Of a stretch of DNA of 64,000 nt, positions 1-10,100 are shown one piece after another. Below the pieces are notes generated by a model. That model did not search any database and was not told the DNA's origin. It saw only the letters and a program-made list of their open reading frames with translations. Source of the stretch: Bacteroidales bacterium (lineage in GTDB: Bacteria > Bacteroidota > Bacteroidia > Bacteroidales > UBA932); NCBI GenBank assembly GCA_022648545.1, contig JALCMP010000001.1, positions 186,001 to 250,000 on the forward strand, given 5' to 3'. The translations under genes and the position numbers were made by a program. How positions within the stretch are numbered: position 1 is the first letter of the stretch; the number at the start of each line of letters is the position of its first letter.

Positions 1-1008
1 AGGACGCCGATCGAAAAATTCGGCAAAATGACAGCTCTTGAAATCCTTTTCAAGGATACCGGGTATAAGAACAGCACTGTTCAGTACTACGGCAAGGAGA
101 ACTGCAAATATGTTTCTTACACCGGCATGCTGCTGGAAGGTGTTGATTTCGATTTAGTTTACAACCCACTCCGCCATCTCGGATATAAGGCGGTACTCAA
201 TTCAGTAGGCCCAATATACGCTTCATTCTACAAACCCGTAAGCCTTTCCGTAAATCTGGGGTTATCCGCCAGATTCTGCTTTGAGGATCTCCTTAAATTA
301 TGGATAGGCATCGTAGCTGCGGCAAAGGAACATAAGATAGAAAAGCTTTCCCTTGATATAAATTCATCGCTTACAGGGCTTTCCATATCAATTTCAGCAA
401 CAGGGGAACAGGAGGAAAAAGTTCTCGCAACAATTCCTCCGGTCTCTTCGAACAGCATATTATGCCTGACCGGAGATATAGGCGCGGCATTTATGGGATT
501 CAACGTCCTGGAAAGAGAAAAAATAGCATTTCAGAAACTCACGCGCGAAGAAATCAAAACATACAAACAGCCGGATCTGTCGAAATACAAATATATAATG
601 TCTAAATATCTCGCTCCCGACATAGATCCCGATATGATAGATCAATTTTTACAGGCCGGCATATTCCCTTCAAAAGGATATTTCATATCGCGCGGACTTG
701 CCGACGCCGTAAAAAGGCTCGCATCGGATTATGAATGCGGGGTCAAAATATTCCTCGACAAGATTCCCATAGCCTCACAGACCATGGAAATGGCTGCAGA
801 AATAAATGTAGATGCCGTTACCGCGGCAATGAACGGAGGGGACGACTACAGATTCCTTTTTGTAATTCCGCTCGACAAGCACGAAGAATTCCACCGCGAA
901 TTCCCCAACGTCGACCTCATAGGTCACATATGCAAAAAAGAAGTCGGAACGCTGCTCATAACCCCTGAAGGAAACCCCATGAATATCCGGGCACAGGGCT
1001 GGAAATAA
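1..1008 (+). CDS. ThiL-like protein (AIR-synthase-related fold), catalytically degenerate; 5' end outside window
   Basis: The frame is open from base 1, and codons before the first ATG (base 28) read like the usual ThiL N-terminus (RTPIEKFGKM), so the gene starts upstream of the window. The overall pattern follows thiamine-monophosphate kinase of Bacteroidales: LLEGVDFDL, SSLTGLSISI, TGDIGAAFMGFNVLEREK, GGDDYRFLF and a C-terminal AQGWK. The acidic metal/ATP motifs are lost: where ThiL has GDDAA there is GKENC, where it has TD before LLEG there is YTG, the NLSD motif reads NSVG, GGDTTSS reads SLDINSS, and ISDGL reads ISRGL. The fold is probably kept but kinase activity is unlikely; a regulatory or scaffold role is inference. 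It converges on the CAT-like gene. Confidence 0.75.
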   Translation, partial: RTPIEKFGKMTALEILFKDTGYKNSTVQYYGKENCKYVSYTGMLLEGVDFDLVYNPLRHLGYKAVLNSVGPIYASFYKPVSLSVNLGLSARFCFEDLLKLWIGIVAAAKEHKIEKLSLDINSSLTGLSISISATGEQEEKVLATIPPVSSNSILCLTGDIGAAFMGFNVLEREKIAFQKLTREEIKTYKQPDLSKYKYIMSKYLAPDIDPDMIDQFLQAGIFPSKGYFISRGLADAVKRLASDYECGVKIFLDKIPIASQTMEMAAEINVDAVTAAMNGGDDYRFLFVIPLDKHEEFHREFPNVDLIGHICKKEVGTLLITPEGNPMNIRAQGWK

Positions 1009-1010
1009 TT

Positions 1011-1058
1011 TGGCGCACTTTGCAGGTTAACTCGAGTTAACTCAAAAAAAACGCGCCA
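1011..1058. repeat. Palindromic element, perfect 16-bp core GTTAACTCGAGTTAAC with TGGCGC/GCGCCA ends
   Basis: A perfect palindrome at 1026-1041 is bracketed by TGGCGC (1011-1016) and GCGCCA (1053-1058), with an A-run on the right. It lies between two convergent genes and its right end forms the last codons of the CAT-like gene. A closely related unit occurs twice in inverted arrangement at 32769-32875. It does not look like a standard intrinsic terminator because no T-run follows the hairpin on either strand. Confidence 0.7.
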
Positions 1059-1737
1059 ATTCCTTCAGGAATTCATTGACCACATATCCGTCCATAAGTC
1101 CGTGATGGAAAGTAATATTCATGGACATTTGCTTCCTTATTTCAACTGCTCCGTGCCTGAGATCCAGACCGTCGGTACTTTTCCCCGTTATATTCCCGAA
1201 ACCTTCCGGAACAATTACATCCGACAACTTTCCGGTAGATATCCGGGTACAGCCGGCATCCTTTCCGGGATTCACGGGATGTTTCATGTCCGAAAAATCA
1301 AACCAAGGAACGGCACTGAAAAAAATAAGATTAGGATCCTCGCCATGCGTCTCCAGAGCCATCCCTTCCGCCGACTTAACTCTGGATATTTCTTTTTCCG
1401 CTTCAGATATGAACCTATCCTCATTACTGTAAAAGACAAAATATCCGGCCCCAAATGTTCCGTCTTCGCGCCCTATCGTAGGCCCCGCATCTATACGATC
1501 ATATCTGTATACCTTTCCGTCCACAATCCTGTAATGCATCTCCTCCAGCCTGTCAACAGCCACAAGAATATTATACAAATAATGCAGGAAGAACGAAATA
1601 CCACGTTCCCGGGCTTCATTATAAGAACGCGTACAGTCCACTCTTACGGTAACTCCACACAACGGATCCTCCATGCTTCCGTAAAAATCATACAAATACG
1701 CCCTCTTCCACTTTTTTATATCCACCAGATGCTTCAT
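1042..1737 (-). CDS. Chloramphenicol acetyltransferase-like (CAT superfamily) protein
   Basis: 231 residues, about the length of a CAT subunit. The C-terminal motif FHHGLMDGY matches the CAT active site HHxxxDG, with His212 the expected general base and Asp216 its structural partner. Upstream segments (SFFLHYLYNILVAV, HYRIVDGKVYRYD, PWFDFSD near residue 150) follow the CAT trimer fold. Enzymes of this family transfer acetyl from acetyl-CoA to a hydroxyl. Whether chloramphenicol is the substrate cannot be told: chromosomal CAT-like proteins of Bacteroidota often have unknown acceptors and no mobile element is nearby. The stop codon lies inside the palindromic element at 1011-1058. Confidence 0.82.
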   Translation of the reverse strand: MKHLVDIKKWKRAYLYDFYGSMEDPLCGVTVRVDCTRSYNEARERGISFFLHYLYNILVAVDRLEEMHYRIVDGKVYRYDRIDAGPTIGREDGTFGAGYFVFYSNEDRFISEAEKEISRVKSAEGMALETHGEDPNLIFFSAVPWFDFSDMKHPVNPGKDAGCTRISTGKLSDVIVPEGFGNITGKSTDGLDLRHGAVEIRKQMSMNITFHHGLMDGYVVNEFLKELARFF

Positions 1738-1912
1738 ACTCCCATACTTTTAAGACCGTCAAATATAACAACATTTACCTGAACAGAGAAGTCTAAAAAC
1801 AGGAAAAAGGAGGAAGAACGATCCACTTTTTCGCCACACACCCTTCCGGCAGGAATATATATAAACTATCTTGTGAAAGAGAATTCTTAAAAAACTAAAA
1901 ACAATTCAGACT

Positions 1913-3418
1913 ATGAAAAAATATCAATGGAACCCGACGGTTTTTCTTGCCGCAACAATAATTTGTTTTTTTATGGCAGGCTGCCAGAAAGGATCCGGTT
2001 CCGAGAAGATAGATCATACCCCTCAGGAAGAAAACGGAGAAATAAAATCCTACATAACCAGTGCTGATAAAAAATACCTTTTCAGGGAAAAAGACCTCTC
2101 TTTCGGCAACACAAAAAGTTACATATCAAACATTACGATAGATCCTTCGGAAAAATACCAGCAAATGGAAGGCTTCGGAGCCGCTGTAACAGGTTCCACA
2201 TGCTACAATCTGCTGCAGATGACGAAATCAGACCGGTCCGAATTCCTGAAAAAGATATTCGATCCGAACGACGGAATGGGATACGGCTACATAAGAATAT
2301 CCATAGGATGTTCCGACTTCTCCCTCGACGAATACACATGCTGCGACACTAGGGGAATAGAAAACTTCGACCTTCCCGAATACGACAAACGGGATCTCGT
2401 TCCCATACTAAAAGAAATACTGGAAATAAACCCGTCAGTAAAAATAATGGGATCGCCGTGGACCTGTCCGCGCTGGATGAAAGTAAAAAGCCTTACCGAC
2501 CTGACCGAATACGACAGCTGGACGGGAGGGCGGCTGAATCCCGCATATTACGGCGATTATGCAGAATATTTCGTTAAATGGATAAAAACCATGCAGGCGC
2601 AGGACATACCAATAACAAGTATAACCGTCCAGAACGAACCGCTCAACAGAGGAAACTCGGCATCGCTTTACATGACATGGGAAGAAGAAGCGACCTTTAT
2701 AGGAAAATACCTGGGCCCGGCATTTGAAAAAAACGGAATAACCGCCAAAATCATAACATACGACCACAACTTCAATTTCGACGATATAAACGGACAAAAC
2801 GATTACCCGCTGAATATCTACGCCGATCCCGACGCCGTAAAATATGCCTCCGGGTCCGCATGGCATGCATACGGAGGAAGCCCTTCCGTCCTCGACCACA
2901 TACATGACAAGTACCCCGGCAAGGAAATCTATTTCACCGAAATGTCAATAGGAGAATGGTCAGCCCCGTCAAAAGACGAATGTTTCAAAAGCGACCTCAT
3001 ATGGAATATGGAAAACTGTTTCCTCGGGACCATAAAAAGATACTGCAGAGCCGTAATAATGTGGAATCTGCTGCTGGACTCCGACCACGGCCCCAACCGT
3101 CCGGGAGGCTGCAACACATGTTACGGATGCATCGACATTTCAAAAAACGATTACAAGACCGTCACCATGAACTCGCACTACTACAACATATCGCATTTCT
3201 CCAAAGTAGTAAAACCCGGAGCACGGAGAATAAAAAGTTCCGGTCCTTCATCACAAGACCTTCAATACGTAGCATTTTTAAACCCCGACGGTTCATACGC
3301 CCTTGTAATACTTAACAAAAGCGACAACGACACCGCAATAAACATAAGCGACGGAACCAAAACCTTCCCGACCTCGCTGCCGGCAAAATCCGTAAACTCC
3401 TATAGATGGAAAGACTAA
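1913..3418 (+). CDS. GH30 family glycosidase, lipoprotein
   Basis: 501 residues. The N-terminus has a lipoprotein signal ending in FMAGC (Cys24), so the protein is probably anchored in an outer envelope membrane. The (beta/alpha)8 barrel carries GH30 landmarks: GFGAAVTGS near residue 88, SPWTCPRWMK, the acid/base Glu242 in TVQNEP, and the nucleophile Glu343 in FTEMSIGEW, followed by the C-terminal beta-sandwich. GH30 members of this type are beta-glucosidases (glucosylceramidase-like), beta-1,6-glucanases or beta-xylosidases; the subfamily cannot be fixed by eye. It stands alone, with a terminator directly downstream and no SusC/SusD beside it. Confidence 0.9.
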   Translation: MKKYQWNPTVFLAATIICFFMAGCQKGSGSEKIDHTPQEENGEIKSYITSADKKYLFREKDLSFGNTKSYISNITIDPSEKYQQMEGFGAAVTGSTCYNLLQMTKSDRSEFLKKIFDPNDGMGYGYIRISIGCSDFSLDEYTCCDTRGIENFDLPEYDKRDLVPILKEILEINPSVKIMGSPWTCPRWMKVKSLTDLTEYDSWTGGRLNPAYYGDYAEYFVKWIKTMQAQDIPITSITVQNEPLNRGNSASLYMTWEEEATFIGKYLGPAFEKNGITAKIITYDHNFNFDDINGQNDYPLNIYADPDAVKYASGSAWHAYGGSPSVLDHIHDKYPGKEIYFTEMSIGEWSAPSKDECFKSDLIWNMENCFLGTIKRYCRAVIMWNLLLDSDHGPNRPGGCNTCYGCIDISKNDYKTVTMNSHYYNISHFSKVVKPGARRIKSSGPSSQDLQYVAFLNPDGSYALVILNKSDNDTAINISDGTKTFPTSLPAKSVNSYRWKD

Positions 3419-3423
3419 ACAAA

Positions 3424-3467
3424 AAGGAACTACCTGCTTGCTGCGGATAGTTCCTTAATTATTTTTT
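3424..3467 (+). terminator. Intrinsic terminator after the GH30 gene
   Basis: Perfect 9-bp stem AAGGAACTA (3424-3432) / TAGTTCCTT (3448-3456), then a T-run at 3462-3467, six bases downstream of the GH30 stop codon. Confidence 0.8.
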
Positions 3468-3489
3468 CTAAACGAATATTATCTAATTG

Positions 3490-3576
3490 CGGTGAAGGGG
3501 GGATTCGAACCCCCGGTACGGAAACCCGTACGGCAGTTTAGCAAACTGCTGGTTTAAGCCACTCACCCACCTCACC
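3490..3576 (-). tRNA. trnS(GCT): tRNA-Ser (anticodon GCT)
   Basis: Read on the minus strand, the sequence folds as a class II tRNA of 87 bases: acceptor stem GGTGAGG with CTTCACC, anticodon arm with loop TTTGCTAAA (anticodon at 3540-3542), long variable arm GTACGGGTTTCCGTAC, and T-arm GGGGGTTCGAATCCCCC. Discriminator base G fits serine. No CCA is encoded. GCT reads serine AGC/AGT codons. A good promoter lies 60 bases upstream. Confidence 0.97.
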
Positions 3577-3635
3577 TTTGGCCTCCAGTTATGCGCAAAC
3601 TCGCGTTCGCTTTTCATGCAAACTTTTTGGGACTG

Positions 3636-3666
3636 CAAATATAGATTAAATCCATCTATTTACAAA
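3636..3666 (-). promoter_or_regulatory. Bacteroidota-type promoter for tRNA-Ser
   Basis: On the minus strand TTTG (3666-3663), a 19-base spacer and TATATTTG (3643-3636) match the known Bacteroidota consensus TTTG-N19/20-TAnnTTTG. It sits just past the floA stop and about 60 bases before the tRNA 5' end. Confidence 0.8.
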
Positions 3667-4626
3667 TTATTTGGAAATACTTTCACGCATGTCCGTATCG
3701 GCCTGGATATTTTTAATCTTATAATAATCCAATACACCAAGATTACCTTTCTTGAAAGCTTCGGATATTGCAAGAGGAACCTGAGCCTCGGCTTCGATAA
3801 CCTTTGCACGTGCTTCCTGAGCCTTCGCCTTCATTTCCTGTTCGAGGGCCACGGCCATAACACGTCTTTCCTCGGCATGGGCCTGAGCGATATTCTTATC
3901 GGCATTAGCCTGATCCATCTGAAGCTCGGCCCCGATGTTCTTACCTATATCAATATCGGCAATATCAATAGAAAGTATTTCGAACGCGGTACTTGCATCC
4001 AGACCTTTGCCGAGAACAGCCTTGGAAATCTTGTCAGGCTCCTCGAGCACGGCCTTATAAGAATCCGAAGATCCTATGGAAGAAACTATACCTTCGCCTA
4101 CGCGGGCCAGAACGGTTTCTTCTCCCGCACCGCCTACAAGCTGCTTGATATTAGCCCTTACGGTAACCCTCGCCTTTGCTATGAGCTGTATGCCGTCCTT
4201 TGCAACGGCCGTTACCGGAGGAGTATCTATAACCTTGGGATTAACTGACATCTGCACGGCCTCGAACACATCGCGTCCGGCAAGATCTATGGCCGCAGCC
4301 ATATTAAAATTAAGATCTATATTGGCTTTTTCTGCAGAGATAAGCGCATTTACCACATTCGGCACGTGCCCCTTGGCAAGATAATGGGCTTCCAGTTCGT
4401 TGGCATTCAATTTTAATCCTGCCTTAGTACCGGTAATCATTGCCATTACTATAGTTCCCGGAGGTACCTTGCGCCAGCGCATGAGGACAAGCTGGAGAAG
4501 AGACATCTTTACTCCGGAAATAAGAGCCTGGAACCATAAGGTTATGGGGAAAAACCATAAAAAGATCATAAGAGCCACTATGGCAACCCCTATCCAGATG
4601 ATGAGAGAAATTGAAATTGAAGTCAT
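3667..4626 (-). CDS. floA: Flotillin-like protein FloA
   Basis: 319 residues with an N-terminal membrane hairpin (about residues 5-30), then the SPFH/band-7 region and the conserved FloA run including [35 protein letters not shown] and [11 protein letters not shown]. The C-terminal half is Ala/Glu/Lys-rich helix ([26 protein letters not shown]), expected to form the coiled coil used in oligomerisation. FloA scaffolds functional membrane microdomains. It is the last gene of a three-gene minus-strand operon, 17 bases after nfeD, the pairing usually seen for bacterial flotillins. Confidence 0.95.
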   Translation of the reverse strand: MTSISISLIIWIGVAIVALMIFLWFFPITLWFQALISGVKMSLLQLVLMRWRKVPPGTIVMAMITGTKAGLKLNANELEAHYLAKGHVPNVVNALISAEKANIDLNFNMAAAIDLAGRDVFEAVQMSVNPKVIDTPPVTAVAKDGIQLIAKARVTVRANIKQLVGGAGEETVLARVGEGIVSSIGSSDSYKAVLEEPDKISKAVLGKGLDASTAFEILSIDIADIDIGKNIGAELQMDQANADKNIAQAHAEERRVMAVALEQEMKAKAQEARAKVIEAEAQVPLAISEAFKKGNLGVLDYYKIKNIQADTDMRESISK

Positions 4627-4643
4627 ATCATTTATATTATTGG

Positions 4644-5120
4644 TTATTTATCCATATCCAAAGGCTTTACAAAGACCTTATTGCTTTCTATTTCGGAAAT
4701 TTCCACAGGAGTTCCCGCATTTATTATGCAATCCCGGGAAAAGACTTCGGCTTCGGAATCCCCTATCCGTGCCTTGCCGCCGGGAGCCAGACGGGTAAGG
4801 GCAATCCCTCTCATTCCCGTTTCATACTCCTTGTTTTTGGGAATATCGTCCACGCTGGCATTTATTTTCGTTTCGAGACGGATCTTCTTCCACGTCCCCG
4901 AACGCAAAATAATCACGGTCATTATCAACAGCGACAACAACACACCTCCGCAAACCAACAGTCCTCCCGCCGTTCCGAAATGAGAGAATCCTATTACGAT
5001 AGATGCAACAAAAGCGGCGATGCCGGAAATTCCGGCTATCCCGAATCCAGGAATAACCAGCAGCTCAAGAGCCAGCAGTATTATCCCAAGGATTATCAAC
5101 GTTACGATTAAAGCAACCAT
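4644..5120 (-). CDS. nfeD: NfeD-family membrane protein
   Basis: 158 residues. Three hydrophobic segments lie in the first 75 residues (starting [23 protein letters not shown]; the Gly-rich [10 protein letters not shown] motif is typical), followed by a C-terminal OB-fold from about residue 95 ([20 protein letters not shown], ending KVFVKPL). This is the short NfeD form without a ClpP-class protease domain. NfeD proteins work with flotillins, and this gene lies between floA and the PD40/SPOR gene with gaps of 17 and 2 bases, so the three are surely cotranscribed. Confidence 0.92.
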   Translation of the reverse strand: MVALIVTLIILGIILLALELLVIPGFGIAGISGIAAFVASIVIGFSHFGTAGGLLVCGGVLLSLLIMTVIILRSGTWKKIRLETKINASVDDIPKNKEYETGMRGIALTRLAPGGKARIGDSEAEVFSRDCIINAGTPVEISEIESNKVFVKPLDMDK

Positions 5121-5122
5121 GG

Positions 5123-7006
5123 CTATTCTATTTTTTCCACTTTTACAATCTTATCCGATACGGCCTTTACGGCATCGGCACAAGCCTCGGCATCCGTTTC
5201 GCTGCCGAAAACGCCTATGACAAAAACGACCTTTCCTTCCACGAGGGTTTTAGCTATATCCTTATCGGTAACGGCTCCTATCGCATCAAGCACGGCCTGC
5301 GGCAATCCGTTGGGATATCCCGATATATTAACCCTGTATTTCGAATTTTCGGCAGCCTTTTTCTCAAGTATCTTCGCCTTATAAATAGATATATATTTGC
5401 CTCCGTCATAAGCGATCACGCGTGCATTCCTAAAGCCCAGCTTCCTAACTTCGGGCAAATGCGCCGAAGCCTCTTCATAAGTTCCGAAAACTCCTGCGGC
5501 ATATGAATACTTGACAGAAGAAATCTTTCTTTCGAAAACGGGATTAAGCCCCTTGAAAGCTTTTGAGGACGCTTTTTTTGCCAGAGAAAATAAATATACC
5601 TGATAAGAGAGGCTGCCGGGAAAATCTTTTTCGGACAACAATTCGGTAGTTTCGGTTATCCTGAAAGACAAATCCACCGGAGGGACATATTCTTCCACCC
5701 TGATATAAGAAGGGATCACCCCAAAGACATTATCGGCAAAAGAAAACGCGACGGAATCCGCATAGCCGCCGAAGCCACTTGCAGATGCTGCAGGATTATC
5801 ATCCCTGCTCCGGACATCTTCTGTTTCCGGTACGATTATCCCTTTTGAGAGAAAATCCGTTTCCACTTTCTGCAGCTCCTCCATAGCCTTGCCGAGACTG
5901 TCCTGAAGTTCCAGAACCTTTGATTCCCTTGTCGAAATTTCCTTACCCAGGGCCATAAGATCAGAAGTATCCTTAAGGGTATTATAAAGAACACGGCTCT
6001 TCTTAAGGCCCGAAGACGATTCGGCTATCTTCAATCTTAAAGCCTTAACCTTTTTATATGTTGCAAAATATATCCCGTCGTTGCCGTTGACGTTTATTTT
6101 CAGAGAATCGCCATCGGATTTCTCGCCGGATTTATTTTTTCCAGTACTTACGACAGGACGCGATATTGCGGAGGCCTGCTTTGGAGTAGCTTTTTTTCTT
6201 AGCGGAACTTCGACGAAATCAGTGACATATATTTTCACATTTCCTTTCCCGGCATCCCTGTCGGAAGCAAAAACCGTATAAAGACCGTCGGGTGTATTAT
6301 AATAAAGATAATCGTTTCCGGTAGAAGAATACGGTATGCCCATGTTCTGGGCCACGCCCCAGTCGTTTATTGAAGGATCCCAGTCGCTCCTGTACAAGTC
6401 ATACCCGCCTATTCCATAATGGCCGTCGGACGAAAAATAAAGCGTTTTCCCGTTATTTCCGAGCACCGGAAAAATTTCATTCCCGGAAGATGTAATATTA
6501 CCGTTCAAAATGGAAGGAGCGCTCCACAGGGAATCCGAAATTCTGTGCGAAGTATATATATGATACTTGCCGCTGCCGTCCATAAGACTGAAATATAAAT
6601 TGCCGGAATTCGACGGATAATACATTTCCCTTCCCCCCGAAGCTCCGGCAGCCTTTTCAAACTTGAAAGGTGATTTTATCCACGTACTGTCGCCGAATCC
6701 CGGATAATGAAGAAAGAAATTCTTAAGAGGGAACTCCCTTATCGCCTCAAAAGAAGGCTCGAAGACGAAATCCAGCAGGCTGGTCCCGTTTTCGCACAGA
6801 ACCATCTTCCCCTCAAGAACAAATCGCGCAGTAGAATCCTCCGTACGGGCAAACAGCCCCTTGTACAAGGCAAGCGCCTTTCCGAATTCATAATTATTGA
6901 AATATGTATCCGCCTCCCGTTCTAAAGATTTGTCGTCCTGAGCGAAACAGGTCGAATAAAAAAATAGTGAAAAGACTATGGTTATTATGGTACTTATCCG
7001 TCTCAT
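5123..7006 (-). CDS. Exported PD40-repeat protein with C-terminal SPOR-like domain
   Basis: 627 residues. A signal peptide ends near FYSTCFAQ. Residues 25-70 look TPR-like (LEREADTYFNNYEFGKALALYKGLF). From about 130 to 260 there are WD40-like PD40 beta-propeller repeats (GNLYFSLMDG, KTLYFSSDGHYGIGGYDLYRSD, LYTVFASDRDAGKGNVKIYV). The C-terminus has one or two SPOR-like units (YAAGVFGTYEEASAHLPEVRKLGFRNARV, then FVIGVFGSETDAEACADAVK), a domain that often binds denuded septal peptidoglycan. Its place at the head of the nfeD-floA operon suggests an envelope role, but the exact function is unknown. It is divergent from secDF. Confidence 0.75.
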   Translation of the reverse strand: MRRISTIITIVFSLFFYSTCFAQDDKSLEREADTYFNNYEFGKALALYKGLFARTEDSTARFVLEGKMVLCENGTSLLDFVFEPSFEAIREFPLKNFFLHYPGFGDSTWIKSPFKFEKAAGASGGREMYYPSNSGNLYFSLMDGSGKYHIYTSHRISDSLWSAPSILNGNITSSGNEIFPVLGNNGKTLYFSSDGHYGIGGYDLYRSDWDPSINDWGVAQNMGIPYSSTGNDYLYYNTPDGLYTVFASDRDAGKGNVKIYVTDFVEVPLRKKATPKQASAISRPVVSTGKNKSGEKSDGDSLKINVNGNDGIYFATYKKVKALRLKIAESSSGLKKSRVLYNTLKDTSDLMALGKEISTRESKVLELQDSLGKAMEELQKVETDFLSKGIIVPETEDVRSRDDNPAASASGFGGYADSVAFSFADNVFGVIPSYIRVEEYVPPVDLSFRITETTELLSEKDFPGSLSYQVYLFSLAKKASSKAFKGLNPVFERKISSVKYSYAAGVFGTYEEASAHLPEVRKLGFRNARVIAYDGGKYISIYKAKILEKKAAENSKYRVNISGYPNGLPQAVLDAIGAVTDKDIAKTLVEGKVVFVIGVFGSETDAEACADAVKAVSDKIVKVEKIE

Positions 7007-7042
7007 TCCCCTCTAAAATATTATAACAAAGGTATGAAATAC

Positions 7043-7072
7043 TTTATATATTAAGAAAAAATTGTACATTTG
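7043..7072 (+). promoter_or_regulatory. secDF promoter; decides the start codon
   Basis: TACATTTG at 7065-7072 matches the Bacteroidota -7 box TAnnTTTG; a weak -33 element (TTTA, 7043-7046) lies 18 bases upstream. A TTG at 7070, in frame with secDF, falls inside this box and so cannot be the start. Transcription should begin near 7079, leaving ATG at 7103 as the start. Confidence 0.7.
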
Positions 7073-7102
7073 CACCCTACTAAAAATTTAAATTATTCGG
7101 AC

Positions 7103-10100
7103 ATGCAAAGTAAAGGTGCCATTAAATTCGTGGCAATTCTAATCGCCTTGGCCTGCTTATATCAGTTATCATTTACGTGGGCCAACAGTCATCAGGAGAA
7201 AAAGAGCAAGGAGTATGCGGAAGAAAAAGTAGCAGACGCAAAACAAAATCCGGCTTTCTCGTCTGTCCCGGAACTCAATAAGGTATTCTATCTGGATTCC
7301 ATTTATAAGGAAAGGGAAAGATTCTACCTCGATTCCATCTCCTCCGAAAAAGTTTTCCTGGGATACACCTATAAACAGGTTCAGGACAAGGAAATTAACC
7401 TGGGACTAGACCTAAAGGGAGGTATGAACATCATGCTGCAGGTTCAGCTAAGCGACCTCGTGGAAGCATTATCCGACAATAATACATCGCCGGAATTCGT
7501 AAAGGCTCTGGCTTTAGCAAGACAAAGGGAAAAAGATTCGAGAGAAGACTTCATAACTCTGTTTTACCAGTGCTGGAAGGAAGTTGCTCCGGAAGGAAGA
7601 CTTTCGGGAATCTTCGGAACCTACGAATTAAGAGATAAAATAAAACCCGAGACCTCCAACGACAATGTCATAACCGTAATCAGGAAAGAAGCCGAAAGCG
7701 CAATAGCTAATTCGTTTAATGTCCTTAGAAACCGTATAGACCGTTTCGGAGTAACACAGCCGAATATCCAGAGAATAGGAAATACTGGAAGGATTCTTGT
7801 AGAACTGCCGGGAGTAAAGGAACCGGAACGTGTTAGAAAACTCCTTCAGGGCACGGCGTCTCTTGAATTCTGGCCTACATACGAAAACAGCGAATTATAT
7901 CCTTATCTCCAGCAGGCCAACGAGGCCCTTAAAGACCTTATGGCAAGCAGGGAAGCAGCAACCGATTCACTGAAGGCCGGCAAAAAGGGTCCTTCGGCAC
8001 AAAAGGACACATCAAAATCCGGCGTAACTTCTGCAGAAGAGGAACTTCTCCAAACCGACACCCTCTCTGCAAACAAAGCCGAATTTGCAAAGAACAACCC
8101 GCTGTTCTACCTGCTCAATCCAAACGTTTACAACGGAAATCTGGCACCGGGTCCATGCATAGGACGTGCACATTACAGAGACACCGCCAAAATAGACTAC
8201 TACCTCAGCCTGCCGCAGATAAAAGCCATATTCCCGGGCGAATTCATTCCTCGCTGGACTGTTAAGGCAAGCGAAGGAGACAAATCGGGAGATTATTTCG
8301 AACTAATAGCCATAAAGAACAACACCCGCGACGGAAAAGCTCCGCTCGACGGTGCGGCAATAACCGATGCCCGCATTTCATACGGAAGCAGCGGCGGCTC
8401 CCCCGAAGTAGACATGTCCATGAATGCTGAAGGAACCAGGGTATGGGCCCGTCTTACGGCCGACAATCTTAAAAGGAGCATTGCGGTAGTACTCGACGGA
8501 ATGGTTTACTCATATCCTACCGTACAAACGGAAATAACCGGAGGAATTTCATCGATAACCGGACACTTTACAATAGAAGAAGCCCAGGACCTTGCCAACG
8601 TACTTAAATCCGGCAAGCTTCCTGCTCCTGCAACCATAGTACAGGAACAGGTCGTAGGTCCGAGTCTGGGTAGCGAATCAATACATGCAGGTATGATGTC
8701 GTTCATTCTGGCATTCCTTCTTGTTCTGATTTATATGGTATTTTTCTACCAGGGCGCCGGTCTGGTAGCCGACGTAGCGCTATTATGCAACGTCTTGTTC
8801 CTGTTCGGAACTCTGGCATCCTTCGGTGCCGTACTTACCCTCCCCGGAATAGCCGGTCTGGTACTTACCATGGGTATGGCGGTTGACGCAAACGTCATAA
8901 TATTCGAACGAACGAAGGAGGAACTGCGCGACGGCAAAAACCTTAAAACGGCAATCCGCGAAGGATACAGCAATGCCTACTCCGCCATCATAGACGGTAA
9001 CCTTACAACCATAATAACTGGTATAGTCCTGTTTCTCTTCGGCTCGGGACCGGTTCAGGGATTTGCAACGACACTTGTAATAGGTATAGTAACATCCCTG
9101 CTTACATCCATATTCATAACCAGACTAATATTCGAGTCGAGACTTTCTAAGAACAAAAACGTTTCCTTCGACAACAAATTTTCGAAGAACTTCCTTGCAA
9201 ACACCAAGGTTGATTTTATCAGACTACGCAAAATAGGATATGTATTCTCTTCCGCTCTCATAGTAATATGTTTGAGCTTCATCCTCTTCAGAGGATTCTC
9301 CTACGGCGTTGATTTTACCGGAGGCCGCACATACGTCGTAAGGTTCGATAAAGATGTAACTGCGGAAGCAGTAAGGAACGCAGCCAACAAGGAATTCGGC
9401 GGATCCGTAGAAGTCAAGCAGTTCGGCGGAAACAACCAAATGAAACTTACTACGAAATACAAGATAAACAGTGATTCGACCGGCATAGATTCCGAAATTG
9501 AAGGCAAGCTCTACACAGCCCTTAAGGTCTTCTACAAAGATCCCGTTTCTCTGTCGGACTTCGTTTCGGCGACTGATAATCCAAACGGAATAATAAGTTC
9601 CGACAAGGTAGGCCCTACAATAGCAAAAGACATACAAAGAGATGCGGTAATAGCCGTAATTCTGGCTCTTATAGCAATCTTCATTTATATTGCAATACGT
9701 TTCAAGAACTGGTCATGGGGAGCCGGCGGACTCATAGCACTTGCCCACGATACCACCATAGTCGTAGGATTCTTCGCAATCTTCTGGGGCATACTTCCGT
9801 TCACTCTGGATGTCGACCAGACGTTCATAGCGGCCGTGCTTACGATAATCGGTTACTCCATAAACGATACCGTGGTCATATTCGACCGTATCCGTGAATA
9901 TAAGAGATTGTTCCCTAAGCGTTCACTCGAAGAAAACGTAAACAAGGCCCTCAACAGCACTCTTGCCAGAACCGTAAATACATCCGGAACAACTCTCATA
10001 GTAATGCTCGCCATAGCGATTTTCGGAGGCGATGTAATAAGGGGATTCTCGGTAGCCCTGATAGTAGGTATCGTAATAGGAACTTACTCCTCTGTATTCG

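Noticed and set aside
1011-1058. Reading the palindrome as an ordinary intrinsic terminator
   Set aside because: The homopolymer run is on the wrong side for both strands and the same unit recurs in a different arrangement at 32769, so a repeat element fits better.
1042-1737. Acquired chloramphenicol-resistance gene
   Set aside because: The active site is present, but there is no mobile element and the sequence is not clearly one of the known resistance types; substrate left open.
2435-2905. 156-residue minus-strand frame inside the GH30 gene
   Set aside because: Complete overlap with a catalytic-motif-bearing gene on the other strand; composition is that of a shadow frame.
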